64,000 nt of DNA, taken from positions 248,001 through 312,000 of the forward strand of contig CAVVKG010000007.1 of assembly GCA_963748925.1 (NCBI GenBank), in the 5' to 3' direction. A model generated the notes under the pieces. It was not told the DNA's origin. It did not search any database and saw only the letters and a list, made by a program, of their open reading frames with translations. This DNA is from Cryomorpha sp963748925. GTDB lineage: Bacteria; Bacteroidota; Bacteroidia; Flavobacteriales_D; Cryomorphaceae. The translations under genes and the position numbers were made by a program. Positions 24,725 to 33,339 of the stretch are shown piece by piece. Every line of letters starts with the position of its first letter. The stretch's first letter is position 1.

Positions 24725-24841
24725 ACAATGTGAAATAAATCGTAAGAAAAATTCAAATTAAATAGCATTCTGAAATTTGACTCCATCACTTTCCATTATC
24801 CACCACATTCCTATCTTTATGGCAGAAAATAGCTCTGAAAA

Positions 24842-25441
24842 TTGAATAAATCAAATGTGAAGCATCCTGTTGGTTACAAATCTATTCTTATTATGCTCTG
24901 CATTTTGCTTGCCTTCGCCTGCGGAAGAGAAACGCCCACCCCTAAACCTGTAGGCTACTTTCGCATAGATTTACCCGAGCCAAAGTACCAGCACAAAACA
25001 CCAGATTGCCCATTTGAATTTGACATTTCAGAATACAGTCAACTTGAACTTTTTGTGGACTCTGAGCATCCCTGCTGGTTTAACATCTCGTACCCGATGA
25101 TTAATGCCCGGCTTTACCTCACCTATAAAGAGGTTGACAATAACTTACGCGAGTTTATTGAAGAGGCTCATGGACTAGCTTATGAGCATCAAATAAAAGC
25201 TAACCGCATTGCTACACGTCAGATTCAAAATGATAGCGCCCGAGTGTATGGATTGATCTACAATTTAGGTGGGAATGTGGCTTCGCCCTATCAGATTTAC
25301 CTTACAGATAGCACAGAACACTTTCTCCGCGGCTCGTTTTACTTCAACGCCCGTCCAAATCCTGACTCTACCAAACCAGCCTTAGATTACGTTCAGAATG
25401 ATATTGATCGGTTTATTGACTCTTTCGAGTGGAAGGAGTAA
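24842..25441 (+). CDS. gldD: Gliding-motility lipoprotein GldD
   Basis: Lipoprotein essential for gliding in Flavobacterium. It has a type II signal peptide with lipobox AFAC, then the highly typical PKPVGYFRIDLPEPKYQ and CPFEFDISEYS, HPCWFNISYP, and the C-terminal HFLRGSFYFNARPNPDS and YVQNDIDRFIDSFEW. 199 residues, normal length. Start TTG at 24842 gives a full signal peptide; no ATG is suitably placed. A near-consensus -7 (TATCTTTA, 24812-24819) precedes it, so gldD may have its own promoter now that it is separated from gldE. Confidence 0.94.
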   Translation: MNKSNVKHPVGYKSILIMLCILLAFACGRETPTPKPVGYFRIDLPEPKYQHKTPDCPFEFDISEYSQLELFVDSEHPCWFNISYPMINARLYLTYKEVDNNLREFIEEAHGLAYEHQIKANRIATRQIQNDSARVYGLIYNLGGNVASPYQIYLTDSTEHFLRGSFYFNARPNPDSTKPALDYVQNDIDRFIDSFEWKE

Positions 25442-25836
25442 AGATTTCTACGCAAAATTGAAATATGCTGCTTGACTTTCTTTCAATGGCCTCGGAAAAA
25501 CTATTATTGGTATCTTATCATCAATTTATAAAATCTTTACTGCAAATATGGTACGTCATATCGAGTGAATTCATGGCGCTTTTTCCATTTCGTATCGATG
25601 AAGTAGCGAATCGCCATGAATTTGTATCGAGATATCATCCCAAAAATTAAGTATCAATTAAAATCACTTTTCGTCTTCGCATCTCGATACAGCCTACAAT
25701 CTAAGAACTTGTAAGTCGCTTCGCGCCAACAATTTATAAGATTATAGACCACTCGATGTGACGTACTTTTGTTTAGTAAGTTAGAATATCAAGAAAATAG
25801 AAATTTCAACTAATGAGATATTCGAAATAAACAACT
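25442..25836. other. Intergenic region gldD-ctaA holding an inverted pair of REP-like units
   Basis: 395 bases without a convincing gene. The main content is the repeat pair at 25551-25766. A 61-codon open frame at 25465-25650 runs through the repeat and has no homology, start or signal worth accepting. Confidence 0.6.
25551..25766. repeat. Inverted pair of REP-like units (MITE-like, 216 bp)
   Basis: Outer arms GTACGTCATATCGAGTG (25551-25567) and CACTCGATGTGACGTAC (25750-25766) are complementary at 16 of 17 positions. Inner arms GTATCGAGAT (25624-25633) and ATCTCGATAC (25681-25690) are perfectly complementary. Each half thus reads GTACGTCAYATCGAGTG ... TGTATCGAGAT, in opposite orientation. 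A further local pair, GAATTCATGGCG (25567-25578) and CGCCATGAATTT (25612-25623), folds within the left half. No coding capacity, so mobilisation would need an enzyme in trans. Confidence 0.65.
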
Positions 25837-26874
25837 CTACAACACAATATCTGCCTTCGTCTTCTTAAGATAAACAAGTACGATAACGAAAATAAGGCCG
25901 AAATCGACTACTGCGAATAGTAGGTGAAGCGGCTGGAGGATAGCCGGCAAGTCAAGATAAGCCAGACCAATCCCTAAAAGCACCTCCAAAATTATAGCTA
26001 CCAGCAAAATACGCGGCAAGGTTGATATCGTTCGTGTGCGCACCACCCGAATCGCAAAGTACCCGACTACCAGCAGCACAGCGATACTAAAGCTTCTGTG
26101 AAATTTAAAGAAGATTGACAGGTGATCAGTCCAATCTGAATATGACAGCAACTGTGACTTGCCAATTAGGTCTATTTCTTCACGTACAGTCGTACCAAGA
26201 AAAATTTGAAATAGGATAATAACTATCGCCGCCAAACCCGATTTAATAACCATCTTATCGCGAATAGCTCTAAACACAAGCGCCTTTTTATCAAGTCGTA
26301 CATAAAGAAATATGTACAAGGCTACCAAAGCAATAGCACCAAACATGTGATAGGTAATTTGATGCGGTACCAGGTTACCATCTACTACAACCTTGCCTAG
26401 CCAAGCTTCAAACCCCAGAAGCAAAACACCAGTCAATCCCAAAATGGTAACGATAGGATCGCGCTTAAAAAAGAATATTGAAACAAAGAAAAACCCCAAC
26501 ACAGGCAGACCCGAGAACGCCCCCAATAGTCTGTTTATGAATTCTGTCCAGGTATGTGCCGGGTTAAAAATAGCATAATCATGCTTGGTATAAACTTCCC
26601 AATTGCCGTTATTAAACTCCGCGCCCGAAATGAAATCCTCCTTAGCCACAAGGAGCGCTTCGTCTTTAATAATGATATTTCCCTTTTCAAACTGACGATC
26701 TTCCTGCCATGTCAAAGTTTCAATATCCGTAGGAGGAACATAATATCCGAAACACTTTGGCCAATCGGGGCAACCCATGCCAGAACCCGTCATTCGAACA
26801 ATACTACCTGCCATGATCACCAGGAAAATGGATACCAGAGAAACCAAAGATAATCTGGAAAGGAGTTGTTGCAT
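25837..26874 (-). CDS. ctaA: Heme A synthase (COX15/CtaA family)
   Basis: Inner-membrane enzyme that oxidises the C8 methyl of heme O to make heme A for cytochrome oxidase. The eight-span pattern has the family's four heme-ligand histidines in HTWTEFINRLLGA, HQITYHMFGAIALVAL, KFHRSFSIAVLLV and LQPLHLLFAVVDFGL, and the opening GSIVRMTGSGMGCPDWPKC. I use ATG at 26874; the frame stays open to a TTG at 26892. The Cys-containing extracytoplasmic loop after the first helix is extended relative to proteobacterial CtaA, as in other Bacteroidota. Confidence 0.93.
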   Translation of the reverse strand: MQQLLSRLSLVSLVSIFLVIMAGSIVRMTGSGMGCPDWPKCFGYYVPPTDIETLTWQEDRQFEKGNIIIKDEALLVAKEDFISGAEFNNGNWEVYTKHDYAIFNPAHTWTEFINRLLGAFSGLPVLGFFFVSIFFFKRDPIVTILGLTGVLLLGFEAWLGKVVVDGNLVPHQITYHMFGAIALVALYIFLYVRLDKKALVFRAIRDKMVIKSGLAAIVIILFQIFLGTTVREEIDLIGKSQLLSYSDWTDHLSIFFKFHRSFSIAVLLVVGYFAIRVVRTRTISTLPRILLVAIILEVLLGIGLAYLDLPAILQPLHLLFAVVDFGLIFVIVLVYLKKTKADIVL

Positions 26875-26894
26875 CGCGGCAAATTTAAGCAATC

Positions 26895-26918
26895 AAAAAA
26901 CCCCTCAAAAGAGGGGTT
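26895..26918 (-). terminator. Terminator of the HMA-domain lipoprotein gene
   Basis: AACCCCTC and GAGGGGTT pair around AAAA; on the minus strand a run of T follows. It lies between the lipoprotein stop (26942) and the ctaA start. Confidence 0.85.
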
Positions 26919-26941
26919 CAAATTATTTTTATAAGCAAAAG

Positions 26942-27457
26942 TTAAAATATTCTTGCCAGCACGCTAAACACGTTAGGAAGCTTGTAGCGAACTTCAGGAT
27001 TATATGAGTTTGCTTGCTTATCCTCTTCTTTCACGTCTTTTGAAGCAGCCACCTTGTAGTGAGTTACTTTCACTGCTTTCACTTTATAAATCCCGTCTGC
27101 AATAGCATTTACCGCATCTATCATTTCTTTTTCAGAAATCACATTTGCATCGTATTCCACGTTGGCAAAACTCTCTTCACCCATTTCTGTAAATTCTATT
27201 TCAGTGTCACTTACCCCATTAAGTGCGGTAAGGGTTTTGGCGATTTTTCCACCGCACATCATTTCGCATGACATGCCTTCTATAGCCAAACTCGCCACAT
27301 ATCTTTCACCATCATCTGCAACAGCATCGGTATAAGTAATTTTTGTGTTCTCATCTAATTGATCAGTCGCAGGCTCAGTATTGCTGGCGCAGGATGAAAA
27401 CAGTGAGAATCCTCCGATAAGGAGAGACATGTAAAGAATTGATTTGATACTTTTCAT
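26942..27457 (-). CDS. Lipoprotein with heavy-metal-associated (HMA) domain
   Basis: A 171-residue lipoprotein (lipobox FSSC at about residues 20-23) carrying one HMA ferredoxin-like domain: ASLAIEGMSCEMMCGGKIAK has a CxxxC rather than the usual CxxC metal pair, followed by LNGVSDTEIEF and ANVEYDANVISEKEMIDAVN. Likely a periplasmic or outer-membrane metal (copper) binding protein; the CxxxC spacing may change the metal preference. It precedes ctaA on the same strand, which could link it to copper supply for cytochrome oxidase, but a terminator separates them. Confidence 0.85.
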   Translation of the reverse strand: MKSIKSILYMSLLIGGFSLFSSCASNTEPATDQLDENTKITYTDAVADDGERYVASLAIEGMSCEMMCGGKIAKTLTALNGVSDTEIEFTEMGEESFANVEYDANVISEKEMIDAVNAIADGIYKVKAVKVTHYKVAASKDVKEEDKQANSYNPEVRYKLPNVFSVLARIF

Positions 27458-27500
27458 AATCTGTAAGTTCAGTTAAACCCAATCTGTGTAGATTCAGAGT

Positions 27501-27531
27501 CAAAAGTACAAAATAGCTCATACACAGGCAA
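27501..27531 (-). promoter_or_regulatory. Promoter of the HMA-domain lipoprotein gene
   Basis: Minus strand: TTG (27531-27529), 20-nt spacer, TACTTTTG (27508-27501). Full match to the Bacteroidota consensus, 43 nt before the ATG. Confidence 0.65.
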
Positions 27532-27565
27532 GATTAATCATTAGCTTCGCAACCAATTATATCTT

Positions 27566-28453
27566 GTGGCTTCAATACGACAATGGCTTTACCTTATTCT
27601 TCTGGCACTCACGTGGGGAAGCTCATTTGTACTTATTAAGCGGGGGCTCTACGGCCCTGATGGTTCTGAGCTTTTCACAGGCTTACAGGTAGGTGCTATG
27701 CGCATTGTATTTGCCGGCCTTTTTTTAGCTCCAATCGCAATACGCAACTTAAAATTACTCAGAAAAGGAAGATTTTGGTTTTTCCTAATAGTGGGTACGT
27801 GTGGTAATGCCCTACCTGCATTTCTATTCGCTACAGCACAAACCCATATTCCCAGCGCCCTTGCAGGAATGCTCAATGCCACGGTTCCACTTTTCAGCTT
27901 GCTCATCGCCTACTTTATCTTTAAAGTGAACGTGAATAAATGGCAAATCATAGGGCTTTTTATCGGACTCTTTGCCGCGATAGGCCTGTTGATAAGCAGC
28001 GGCGGAACATCTGACACACCCGTAAAGATTGGATATGCTGCGCTAGTTCTGGTCGCCACACTTTGCTATGCCATAAGTCTCAATACCATCAAGCAGTATT
28101 TAAAAGTAGAGTCGGCAATAGCTATAACATCGCTGGCCTTGCTTATGGTAATCCCGGCAGGTATCATTATTTTGCTTAGTACTGATTTTATACCGCGCCT
28201 TTCGGCAAATGAATATGCCATACAAGGAGTCGGAGCTGTTGCCATTTTGGGTATAATTGGTACTGCTCTCGCTTTAATATTATTTAATCAGCTGGTGAAA
28301 GACACAAATACGATCTTTGCATCGTCGGTGACTTATTTAATTCCGCTGGTTGCAATAGGCTGGGGACTAATTGATAACGAAGTTATTAGCTTTGGCCAGA
28401 TAGGGTTTGCACTAATCATGCTCGGCGGTGTTATTTTAATAAATCGCAAATAG
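27566..28453 (+). CDS. EamA/DMT-family transporter
   Basis: Ten-span inner-membrane transporter of the drug/metabolite superfamily, 295 residues with two EamA repeats. Typical parts: LILLALTWGSSFVLIKRG at the N terminus, then LFATAQTHIPSALAGMLNAT and VPLFSLLIAYFIFK closing the first repeat, and ASSVTYLIPLVAIGWGLIDN closing the second. Start is GTG at 27566. Substrate cannot be inferred; amino acids or small metabolites are usual for the family. Confidence 0.88.
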   Translation: MASIRQWLYLILLALTWGSSFVLIKRGLYGPDGSELFTGLQVGAMRIVFAGLFLAPIAIRNLKLLRKGRFWFFLIVGTCGNALPAFLFATAQTHIPSALAGMLNATVPLFSLLIAYFIFKVNVNKWQIIGLFIGLFAAIGLLISSGGTSDTPVKIGYAALVLVATLCYAISLNTIKQYLKVESAIAITSLALLMVIPAGIIILLSTDFIPRLSANEYAIQGVGAVAILGIIGTALALILFNQLVKDTNTIFASSVTYLIPLVAIGWGLIDNEVISFGQIGFALIMLGGVILINRK

Positions 28454-28464
28454 TCAGAAAGTTT

Positions 28465-28494
28465 TTGCGATAGAAATATTAATATGTATATTTG
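28465..28494 (+). promoter_or_regulatory. Promoter of the rplU-rpmA operon
   Basis: TTG (28465-28467), 19-nt spacer, TATATTTG (28487-28494): full consensus. The leader to the rplU ATG at 28537 is about 37 nt. Confidence 0.7.
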
Positions 28495-28536
28495 CCGCCC
28501 TTTTAGAATCATTATTTTTAAAAAAGCCAAAGAGCT

Positions 28537-29247
28537 ATGTACGCAATTATCAACATCGCGGGGCAGCAATTTAAAGTAGAAAAAGACCAACAGATCTTTG
28601 TTCACCGTCTTCCTAACAAGGAAGGTGATAAGTTAACATTTGATCAAGTTTTGTTCGTTGAAAACGGAGACAAAACAGAAGTTGGCGCCCCCGCTGTATC
28701 AGGTGCATCAGTTACTGCAAAAGTAATTGAACACGTAAAAGGCGATAAAGTTATCGTCTTCAAAAAGAAACGTCGTAAAGGTTACCAAACCCGAAACGGA
28801 CACCGTCAGCAATTTACAAAAATTGCTATTGACGGCATTTCGCTAAACGGAAAGAAAGTAGAAAAAGCGGAGACGTCAAAACCTGCTGAAAAAACCGAGG
28901 CGAAAAAAGCTGCTCCTTCTAAAAAAGAAGTTGAAGTAAGTGAAAATTTGGTGACACGTGCTGAGCATCGTGCAGAAGATGCTCATATAGAGATAAACAT
29001 CGATAAAGTACTACACAGTGTAGGTACTGCATTGAAAGCTGACGCAGACGATCTTAAACTGATCAATGGTATTGGTCCGGTTTACGAAGAAAAATTGAAT
29101 GAACTCGGTATTTACACTTTCGAGCAAATCAGTAAATTAAAAGCTGCAGACCGCGAAGAACTTTCAGCTATCGATGGTATCACCAGAGATAAGATTGAAG
29201 AAGATGAATGGGTGAAGCAAGCAAAGGAATTGTTGAAAAACAAGTAA
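28537..29247 (+). CDS. rplU: 50S ribosomal protein bL21 with C-terminal helix-hairpin-helix extension
   Basis: Large-subunit ribosomal protein bL21 in the first 103 or so residues: MYAIINIAGQQFKVEKDQQI and KKRRKGYQTRNGHRQQFTKI are family signatures. A Lys/Ala/Glu linker (KPAEKTEAKKAAPSKKE) leads to a domain with DDLKLINGIGPVYEEKLNEL and IDGITRDKIEEDEW, a helix-hairpin-helix fold as in other nucleic-acid-binding proteins. 236 residues against about 103 in E. coli; I recall similar extensions in other Bacteroidota. The extension may contact rRNA or DNA; function not known. Confidence 0.93.
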   Translation: MYAIINIAGQQFKVEKDQQIFVHRLPNKEGDKLTFDQVLFVENGDKTEVGAPAVSGASVTAKVIEHVKGDKVIVFKKKRRKGYQTRNGHRQQFTKIAIDGISLNGKKVEKAETSKPAEKTEAKKAAPSKKEVEVSENLVTRAEHRAEDAHIEINIDKVLHSVGTALKADADDLKLINGIGPVYEEKLNELGIYTFEQISKLKAADREELSAIDGITRDKIEEDEWVKQAKELLKNK

Positions 29248-29281
29248 ACCGAAACTGTTAATTAAAAAATTATTATAAGCC

Positions 29282-29548
29282 ATGGCACATAAGAAAGGAG
29301 TCGGAAGTTCAAAAAACGGTAGAGAGTCGCATAGTAAGAGACTCGGAGTTAAGATTTTTGGTGGGCAGGAAGCTATCGCCGGAAATATTATCGTGCGCCA
29401 GAGAGGAACACAACACCACCCGGGATTGAATGTAGGATTGGGTAAAGATCACACCCTATTCGCATTGACCGATGGTACAGTTGAATTCAGAAAACGTCAG
29501 GGAAATAAATCCTTCGTGTCTGTAGTTCCCGAAGGAAACAACGACTAA
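29282..29548 (+). CDS. rpmA: 50S ribosomal protein bL27
   Basis: Ribosomal protein at the peptidyl transferase centre. Starts MAHKKGVGSSKNGRESHSKR and continues LGVKIFGGQEAIAGNIIVRQ, a standard bL27 sequence without the N-terminal prepeptide that Firmicutes cleave. 88 residues. Co-transcribed with rplU, as in most bacteria, and closed by a strong terminator. Confidence 0.97.
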   Translation: MAHKKGVGSSKNGRESHSKRLGVKIFGGQEAIAGNIIVRQRGTQHHPGLNVGLGKDHTLFALTDGTVEFRKRQGNKSFVSVVPEGNND

Positions 29549-29565
29549 GCAAAACACATTATATA

Positions 29566-29596
29566 AAAACTCCTGCCTGGTCAGGAGTTTTTTTTT
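29566..29596 (+). terminator. Terminator of rplU-rpmA
   Basis: AAAACTCCTG and CAGGAGTTTT form a 10-bp stem with a 6-nt loop, followed by a run of nine T. Confidence 0.9.
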
Positions 29597-29649
29597 GTCC
29601 AAAAAATCAGGTCTAGAATTACTACTTTCGGCCTAGAAAAAACACAGAA

Positions 29650-30927
29650 ATGCTGGAGTTAAATTACTTACGCGAAAACCGCGACGAGGCTGTAGAAAGG
29701 CTTTCAAAACGTTGCAACAATAGCTATCCACAGCTAGTAGATGAAGCCATTTCGCTCGATGAAAAACGCCGTACCCTACAGGTTGAGCTTGATGGCCTGC
29801 TAGCAGAATCGAATACAGCAGCGAAAGAAATCGGCAAATTAATGCAGAGCGGGCAGCGCGACGAAGCCGAAACATTGAAAGGCAAGGTTTCGAGCCTCAA
29901 AGCCAAAACGCAAGAATTGAAGCAAGAGCAAACCGATTTGGAAACGGCGTTGACCAATACGCTTTACCAAATTCCGAATGCACCGCATCAATCTGTTCCC
30001 AAAGGCAAATCTGAGAACGATAACGAAGAAATTTTTAGCCATGGTGCAATGCCCGATTTGTACGCAGATGCAAAACCGCATTGGGATCTGGCCGCGAAAT
30101 ACAACCTTATTGATTTTGAACTAGGTGTAAAAATTACCGGTGCAGGATTTCCGGTTTACCGTGGCAAGGGAGCACGGCTGCAGCGCGCCCTCATTAGCTT
30201 TTTTCTTGATGAGGCTAATAACGGCGGGTACGAAGAGGTAATTCCACCACTTGTAGTGAATGAGGCTTCGGGATATGGCACGGGCCAGCTTCCCGATAAG
30301 GAAGGCCAGATGTATTACATTCAGGAAGATGATTTTTATCTGATTCCCACTGCGGAAGTTCCAATCACGAATATATACCGCGATGTGATATTGAAGGAAA
30401 GTGAAATGCCGATCAAAAATACCGGCTATACTCCTTGTTTCAGGCGCGAAGCAGGATCTTATGGAAAAGACGTTCGTGGATTGAATCGCTTGCACCAATT
30501 TGATAAGGTAGAGATCGTGCAAATAGCCCATCCCGATGAGAGTTACAAACTGCTTGACGAAATGGTGGAGCATATTAAGGGGTTATTAGAAAAGCTAGAA
30601 TTGCCCTACCGCATCCTACGTCTTTGTGGCGGGGACCTCGGGTTTGCTGCTGCGATTACTTACGATTTTGAAGTTTATTCTGCGGCTCAGGAAAAATGGC
30701 TTGAAGTAAGTTCGGTTTCCAATTTTGAAACCTATCAAAGCAATAGATTGAAGTGTCGTTACAAAAACGATGAGATGAAAAAAACACGCCTTGTGCATAC
30801 CTTAAATGGTTCGGCGCTGGCATTGCCACGTATCTTGGCTTCGATATTAGAAAATCACCAAACAAAAGACGGAATAAATATTCCCGCAGCCTTGCAGGGA
30901 TACACAGGATTTAATATTATAAATTAA
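29650..30927 (+). CDS. serS: Seryl-tRNA synthetase
   Basis: Class II aminoacyl-tRNA synthetase that charges tRNA-Ser (and tRNA-Sec). The N-terminal long coiled coil (residues about 1-110) binds the tRNA long arm; the catalytic part has TAEVPITNIYRDVIL, motif 2 in CFRREAGSYGKDVRGLNRLH, and motif 3 in LNGSALALPRILASILE. 425 residues, normal. It is followed after 1 nt by a lipoprotein gene and then a TPR gene. No T-box or other leader regulator is seen in the 50-nt gap to the previous terminator. Confidence 0.97.
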   Translation: MLELNYLRENRDEAVERLSKRCNNSYPQLVDEAISLDEKRRTLQVELDGLLAESNTAAKEIGKLMQSGQRDEAETLKGKVSSLKAKTQELKQEQTDLETALTNTLYQIPNAPHQSVPKGKSENDNEEIFSHGAMPDLYADAKPHWDLAAKYNLIDFELGVKITGAGFPVYRGKGARLQRALISFFLDEANNGGYEEVIPPLVVNEASGYGTGQLPDKEGQMYYIQEDDFYLIPTAEVPITNIYRDVILKESEMPIKNTGYTPCFRREAGSYGKDVRGLNRLHQFDKVEIVQIAHPDESYKLLDEMVEHIKGLLEKLELPYRILRLCGGDLGFAAAITYDFEVYSAAQEKWLEVSSVSNFETYQSNRLKCRYKNDEMKKTRLVHTLNGSALALPRILASILENHQTKDGINIPAALQGYTGFNIIN

Positions 30928-30928
30928 G

Positions 30929-31483
30929 ATGAAAACAGGACTACTCACAGGGCTCTTCCTTTCTCTTTTTGTACTGGTATCGTGCAACGAAACGCAATAC
31001 CAGGAAAAAATAAAAACAGTTGACTATTTGCTTTCGCGAATTGACTCGGCCGAAAAAGTACATGCCAATATCGACACAATAGGTATTGCAGATGCGGGCG
31101 TTTCATTTAAAAAGAAATTCACTTTTGTAAGCTCCAGTTTTGAACAACAAAATGATACGCTGAACCGCGAGGTGGCCTTACTCATTTCGAATTACAGAGA
31201 TTTGAAAAAGCCTTATGCTAACTTTGTTGATGAGTGGATGGCAAATGCTAAAGAATTAGAATTTTCTAAGAAACAGCTTATTGATCTTCGCCACGATTTG
31301 GAACACAATCTTTTAGACACTAACTTCGTTACTAAGATGGTGGTTTCAGAAGAGAAAGCTACTGAGGCGGTTGTTTTTGACACCAGGCGCCTTGACAGGG
31401 GCCGAAAAGCTATGGTGGCAAAAAACGATTCATTGGAACCCAAAATTGATAGCCTCATTACCAAAATCAAAAGTCAAGAGTGA
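30929..31483 (+). CDS. Lipoprotein, function unknown
   Basis: A 184-residue lipoprotein: signal MKTGLLTGLFLSLFVLVSC with lipobox LVSC, then a mostly helical, charged body with probable coiled-coil segments (YQEKIKTVDYLLSRIDSAEK, LEFSKKQLIDLRHDLEHNLL). No family recognised beyond the Bacteroidota-conserved neighbour relation to serS and the TPR gene. Its stop overlaps the GTG start of the TPR gene, so the two proteins are made together and may interact in the envelope. Confidence 0.78.
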   Translation: MKTGLLTGLFLSLFVLVSCNETQYQEKIKTVDYLLSRIDSAEKVHANIDTIGIADAGVSFKKKFTFVSSSFEQQNDTLNREVALLISNYRDLKKPYANFVDEWMANAKELEFSKKQLIDLRHDLEHNLLDTNFVTKMVVSEEKATEAVVFDTRRLDRGRKAMVAKNDSLEPKIDSLITKIKSQE

Positions 31484-33339
31484 TAAGATTTGCCTTAATT
31501 TTCAGTTGTTTGTTCATGGTTGCTTTCGCAGACGTTGCGGCTCAAGGCACTACTGATGAGCAATTGGGGCAATATTATCTCGATACCGGCGAGTATGGAA
31601 AAGCATTGCTTTATTTTGAAATGCTCTACGAAGAGAATCCCAAAGCAAGCAATTATGATGCCTTGCTAACTTGCTATATTAAGCTAGAGGACTACAAAGA
31701 AGCCGAGAAACTGGTAAAAAAGCAAATAAAACGCTACAAATCAAATACTTACTATATTGATCTTGGCTCTGTTTACGAAGCTCAGGGCAATGAATCTGCT
31801 GCAAATAGCGCTTATCGCGATGCGGTGACCAACCTGCCCGAAAGTCAGGGATTGGTTATTAGAACGGCCAATGAATTTATTAGAAGAAATAAGCTTGACT
31901 TTGCGCTCGAAACATACGAATACGGAAAGAAAATACTAAATGGAAAGTATCCGTTTAGTTATGAAATAGCGGGCCTGTATGGCAGCATGGGCGATACCGA
32001 GCGAATGATAAGTGAGTATCTAGACCTGATAGATTTCAACGACGCTTATTTACAAACAGTACAGAACGCACTCAATCGAAGCATCGACTTCGAAAATGGG
32101 GTTGAAGATGTTGATTTGCTCAGAAACGAGCTATTAAGAAGGGTTCAGAAAAATCCTGCTTCTACTACCTACAGCGAAATGCTTACCTGGCTCTTCCTAC
32201 AGCAGCGCGATTTCAATTCGGCTTTTGTACAGTTGAAAGCTATTGATAAACGACTCAATGAAGAAGGTGAACGGATTTTAAATCTGGCTAATCTGTGCAC
32301 GAACAACGAAGAATATGTAGTTGCCGAAAAATGCTATAAATATCTGGTTGATAAAGGCCCTTCGAACAAGTACTATACCTATGCGCGCGCAGGTGTTCTG
32401 GAATCCCGGTTTCAGAAGCTAAGCAGCGAGTATCCGCCAGACACAACCGCCTTGCGTGAATTGCGAAAAGATTATATTGCTACGCTTGAAGAACTGGCCA
32501 ATGTGAATGAAACGGTGGGCATGCTTCGGCAAAAAGCTCAGCTCGAAGCATACTATCTGGGGGATCTTGAAGAGGCTACGATTACATTAAATGAAGCGCT
32601 TGACACCCCCGGAATCTACGAGTCAACTCTGGCAGAAATTAAACTCGACCTGGCTCGGATACTAATTGCCAGGGATTATATTTGGGACGCCTCATTGTTG
32701 AGTTCGCAGGTAGATAAAGACTTTAAAAATGATATTCTTGGTTTTGAAGCCAAGTTTCTCAATGCCAGAATAAGCTATTATACGGGAGATTTTGACTGGG
32801 CTCAAGCCCAACTGGATGTTCTTAAAGGATCTACTTCTAAGCTCATCAGCAATGATGCCATGGAGCTGTCTCTCCTTATTACAGACAACATGAACATGGA
32901 TACGATTTACGAACCCATGATTATTTTTGCTGAAGCCGACTTGCTCACTGTACAACACAAATTTCCGGAGGCCATTACTCTATTAGATAGCATTATGACT
33001 ACCTGGCCTGGTCATGCCCTTTCGGATGAGATTTTACTCCACAGAGCTAAAATTGCGGAAGAAAAATACGATTTCCAGGAAGCAATTTCCTTTTATCAAC
33101 AAGTAATTGCCAACCATTATTTTGATATTTCTGCCGACAATGCCCTTTTCCGAATGGCCGATTTGTATGAAACCAAGCTCAATGATGAAGACAAGGCTCA
33201 GGAGTATTACAAGCAACTTATGCTGGATTTCCCTGGCAGCCTCTACGTTGTGGAAGCACGAAAACGGTTTAGAGCCATTCGCGGAGACGCACCTAATCAA
33301 GAAATTCGGGAGATTTTACCGGACAGTAAGGTGAATTAG
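31480..33339 (+). CDS. Large tetratricopeptide-repeat protein, exported
   Basis: A 619-residue protein with an N-terminal signal peptide (MIRFALIFSCLFMVAFADVA, cleavage near AAQG) and about ten TPR-like helical pairs along the length, for example GQYYLDTGEYGKALLYFEML, YYIDLGSVYEAQGNESAANS and ALFRMADLYETKLNDEDKAQ. Such repeat proteins act as scaffolds. GTG start at 31480 overlaps the preceding lipoprotein gene by 4 nt. I do not recognise a more specific function; a periplasmic role coupled to the lipoprotein is likely. Confidence 0.85.
   Translation: MIRFALIFSCLFMVAFADVAAQGTTDEQLGQYYLDTGEYGKALLYFEMLYEENPKASNYDALLTCYIKLEDYKEAEKLVKKQIKRYKSNTYYIDLGSVYEAQGNESAANSAYRDAVTNLPESQGLVIRTANEFIRRNKLDFALETYEYGKKILNGKYPFSYEIAGLYGSMGDTERMISEYLDLIDFNDAYLQTVQNALNRSIDFENGVEDVDLLRNELLRRVQKNPASTTYSEMLTWLFLQQRDFNSAFVQLKAIDKRLNEEGERILNLANLCTNNEEYVVAEKCYKYLVDKGPSNKYYTYARAGVLESRFQKLSSEYPPDTTALRELRKDYIATLEELANVNETVGMLRQKAQLEAYYLGDLEEATITLNEALDTPGIYESTLAEIKLDLARILIARDYIWDASLLSSQVDKDFKNDILGFEAKFLNARISYYTGDFDWAQAQLDVLKGSTSKLISNDAMELSLLITDNMNMDTIYEPMIIFAEADLLTVQHKFPEAITLLDSIMTTWPGHALSDEILLHRAKIAEEKYDFQEAISFYQQVIANHYFDISADNALFRMADLYETKLNDEDKAQEYYKQLMLDFPGSLYVVEARKRFRAIRGDAPNQEIREILPDSKVN

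Noticed and set aside
25465..25650. 61-codon frame after gldD
   Set aside because: Runs through the REP-like repeat pair and shows no conserved feature or start signal.
29597..29649. Possible T-box leader for serS
   Set aside because: Only about 50 nt separate the rpmA terminator from the ATG, with no T-box sequence.
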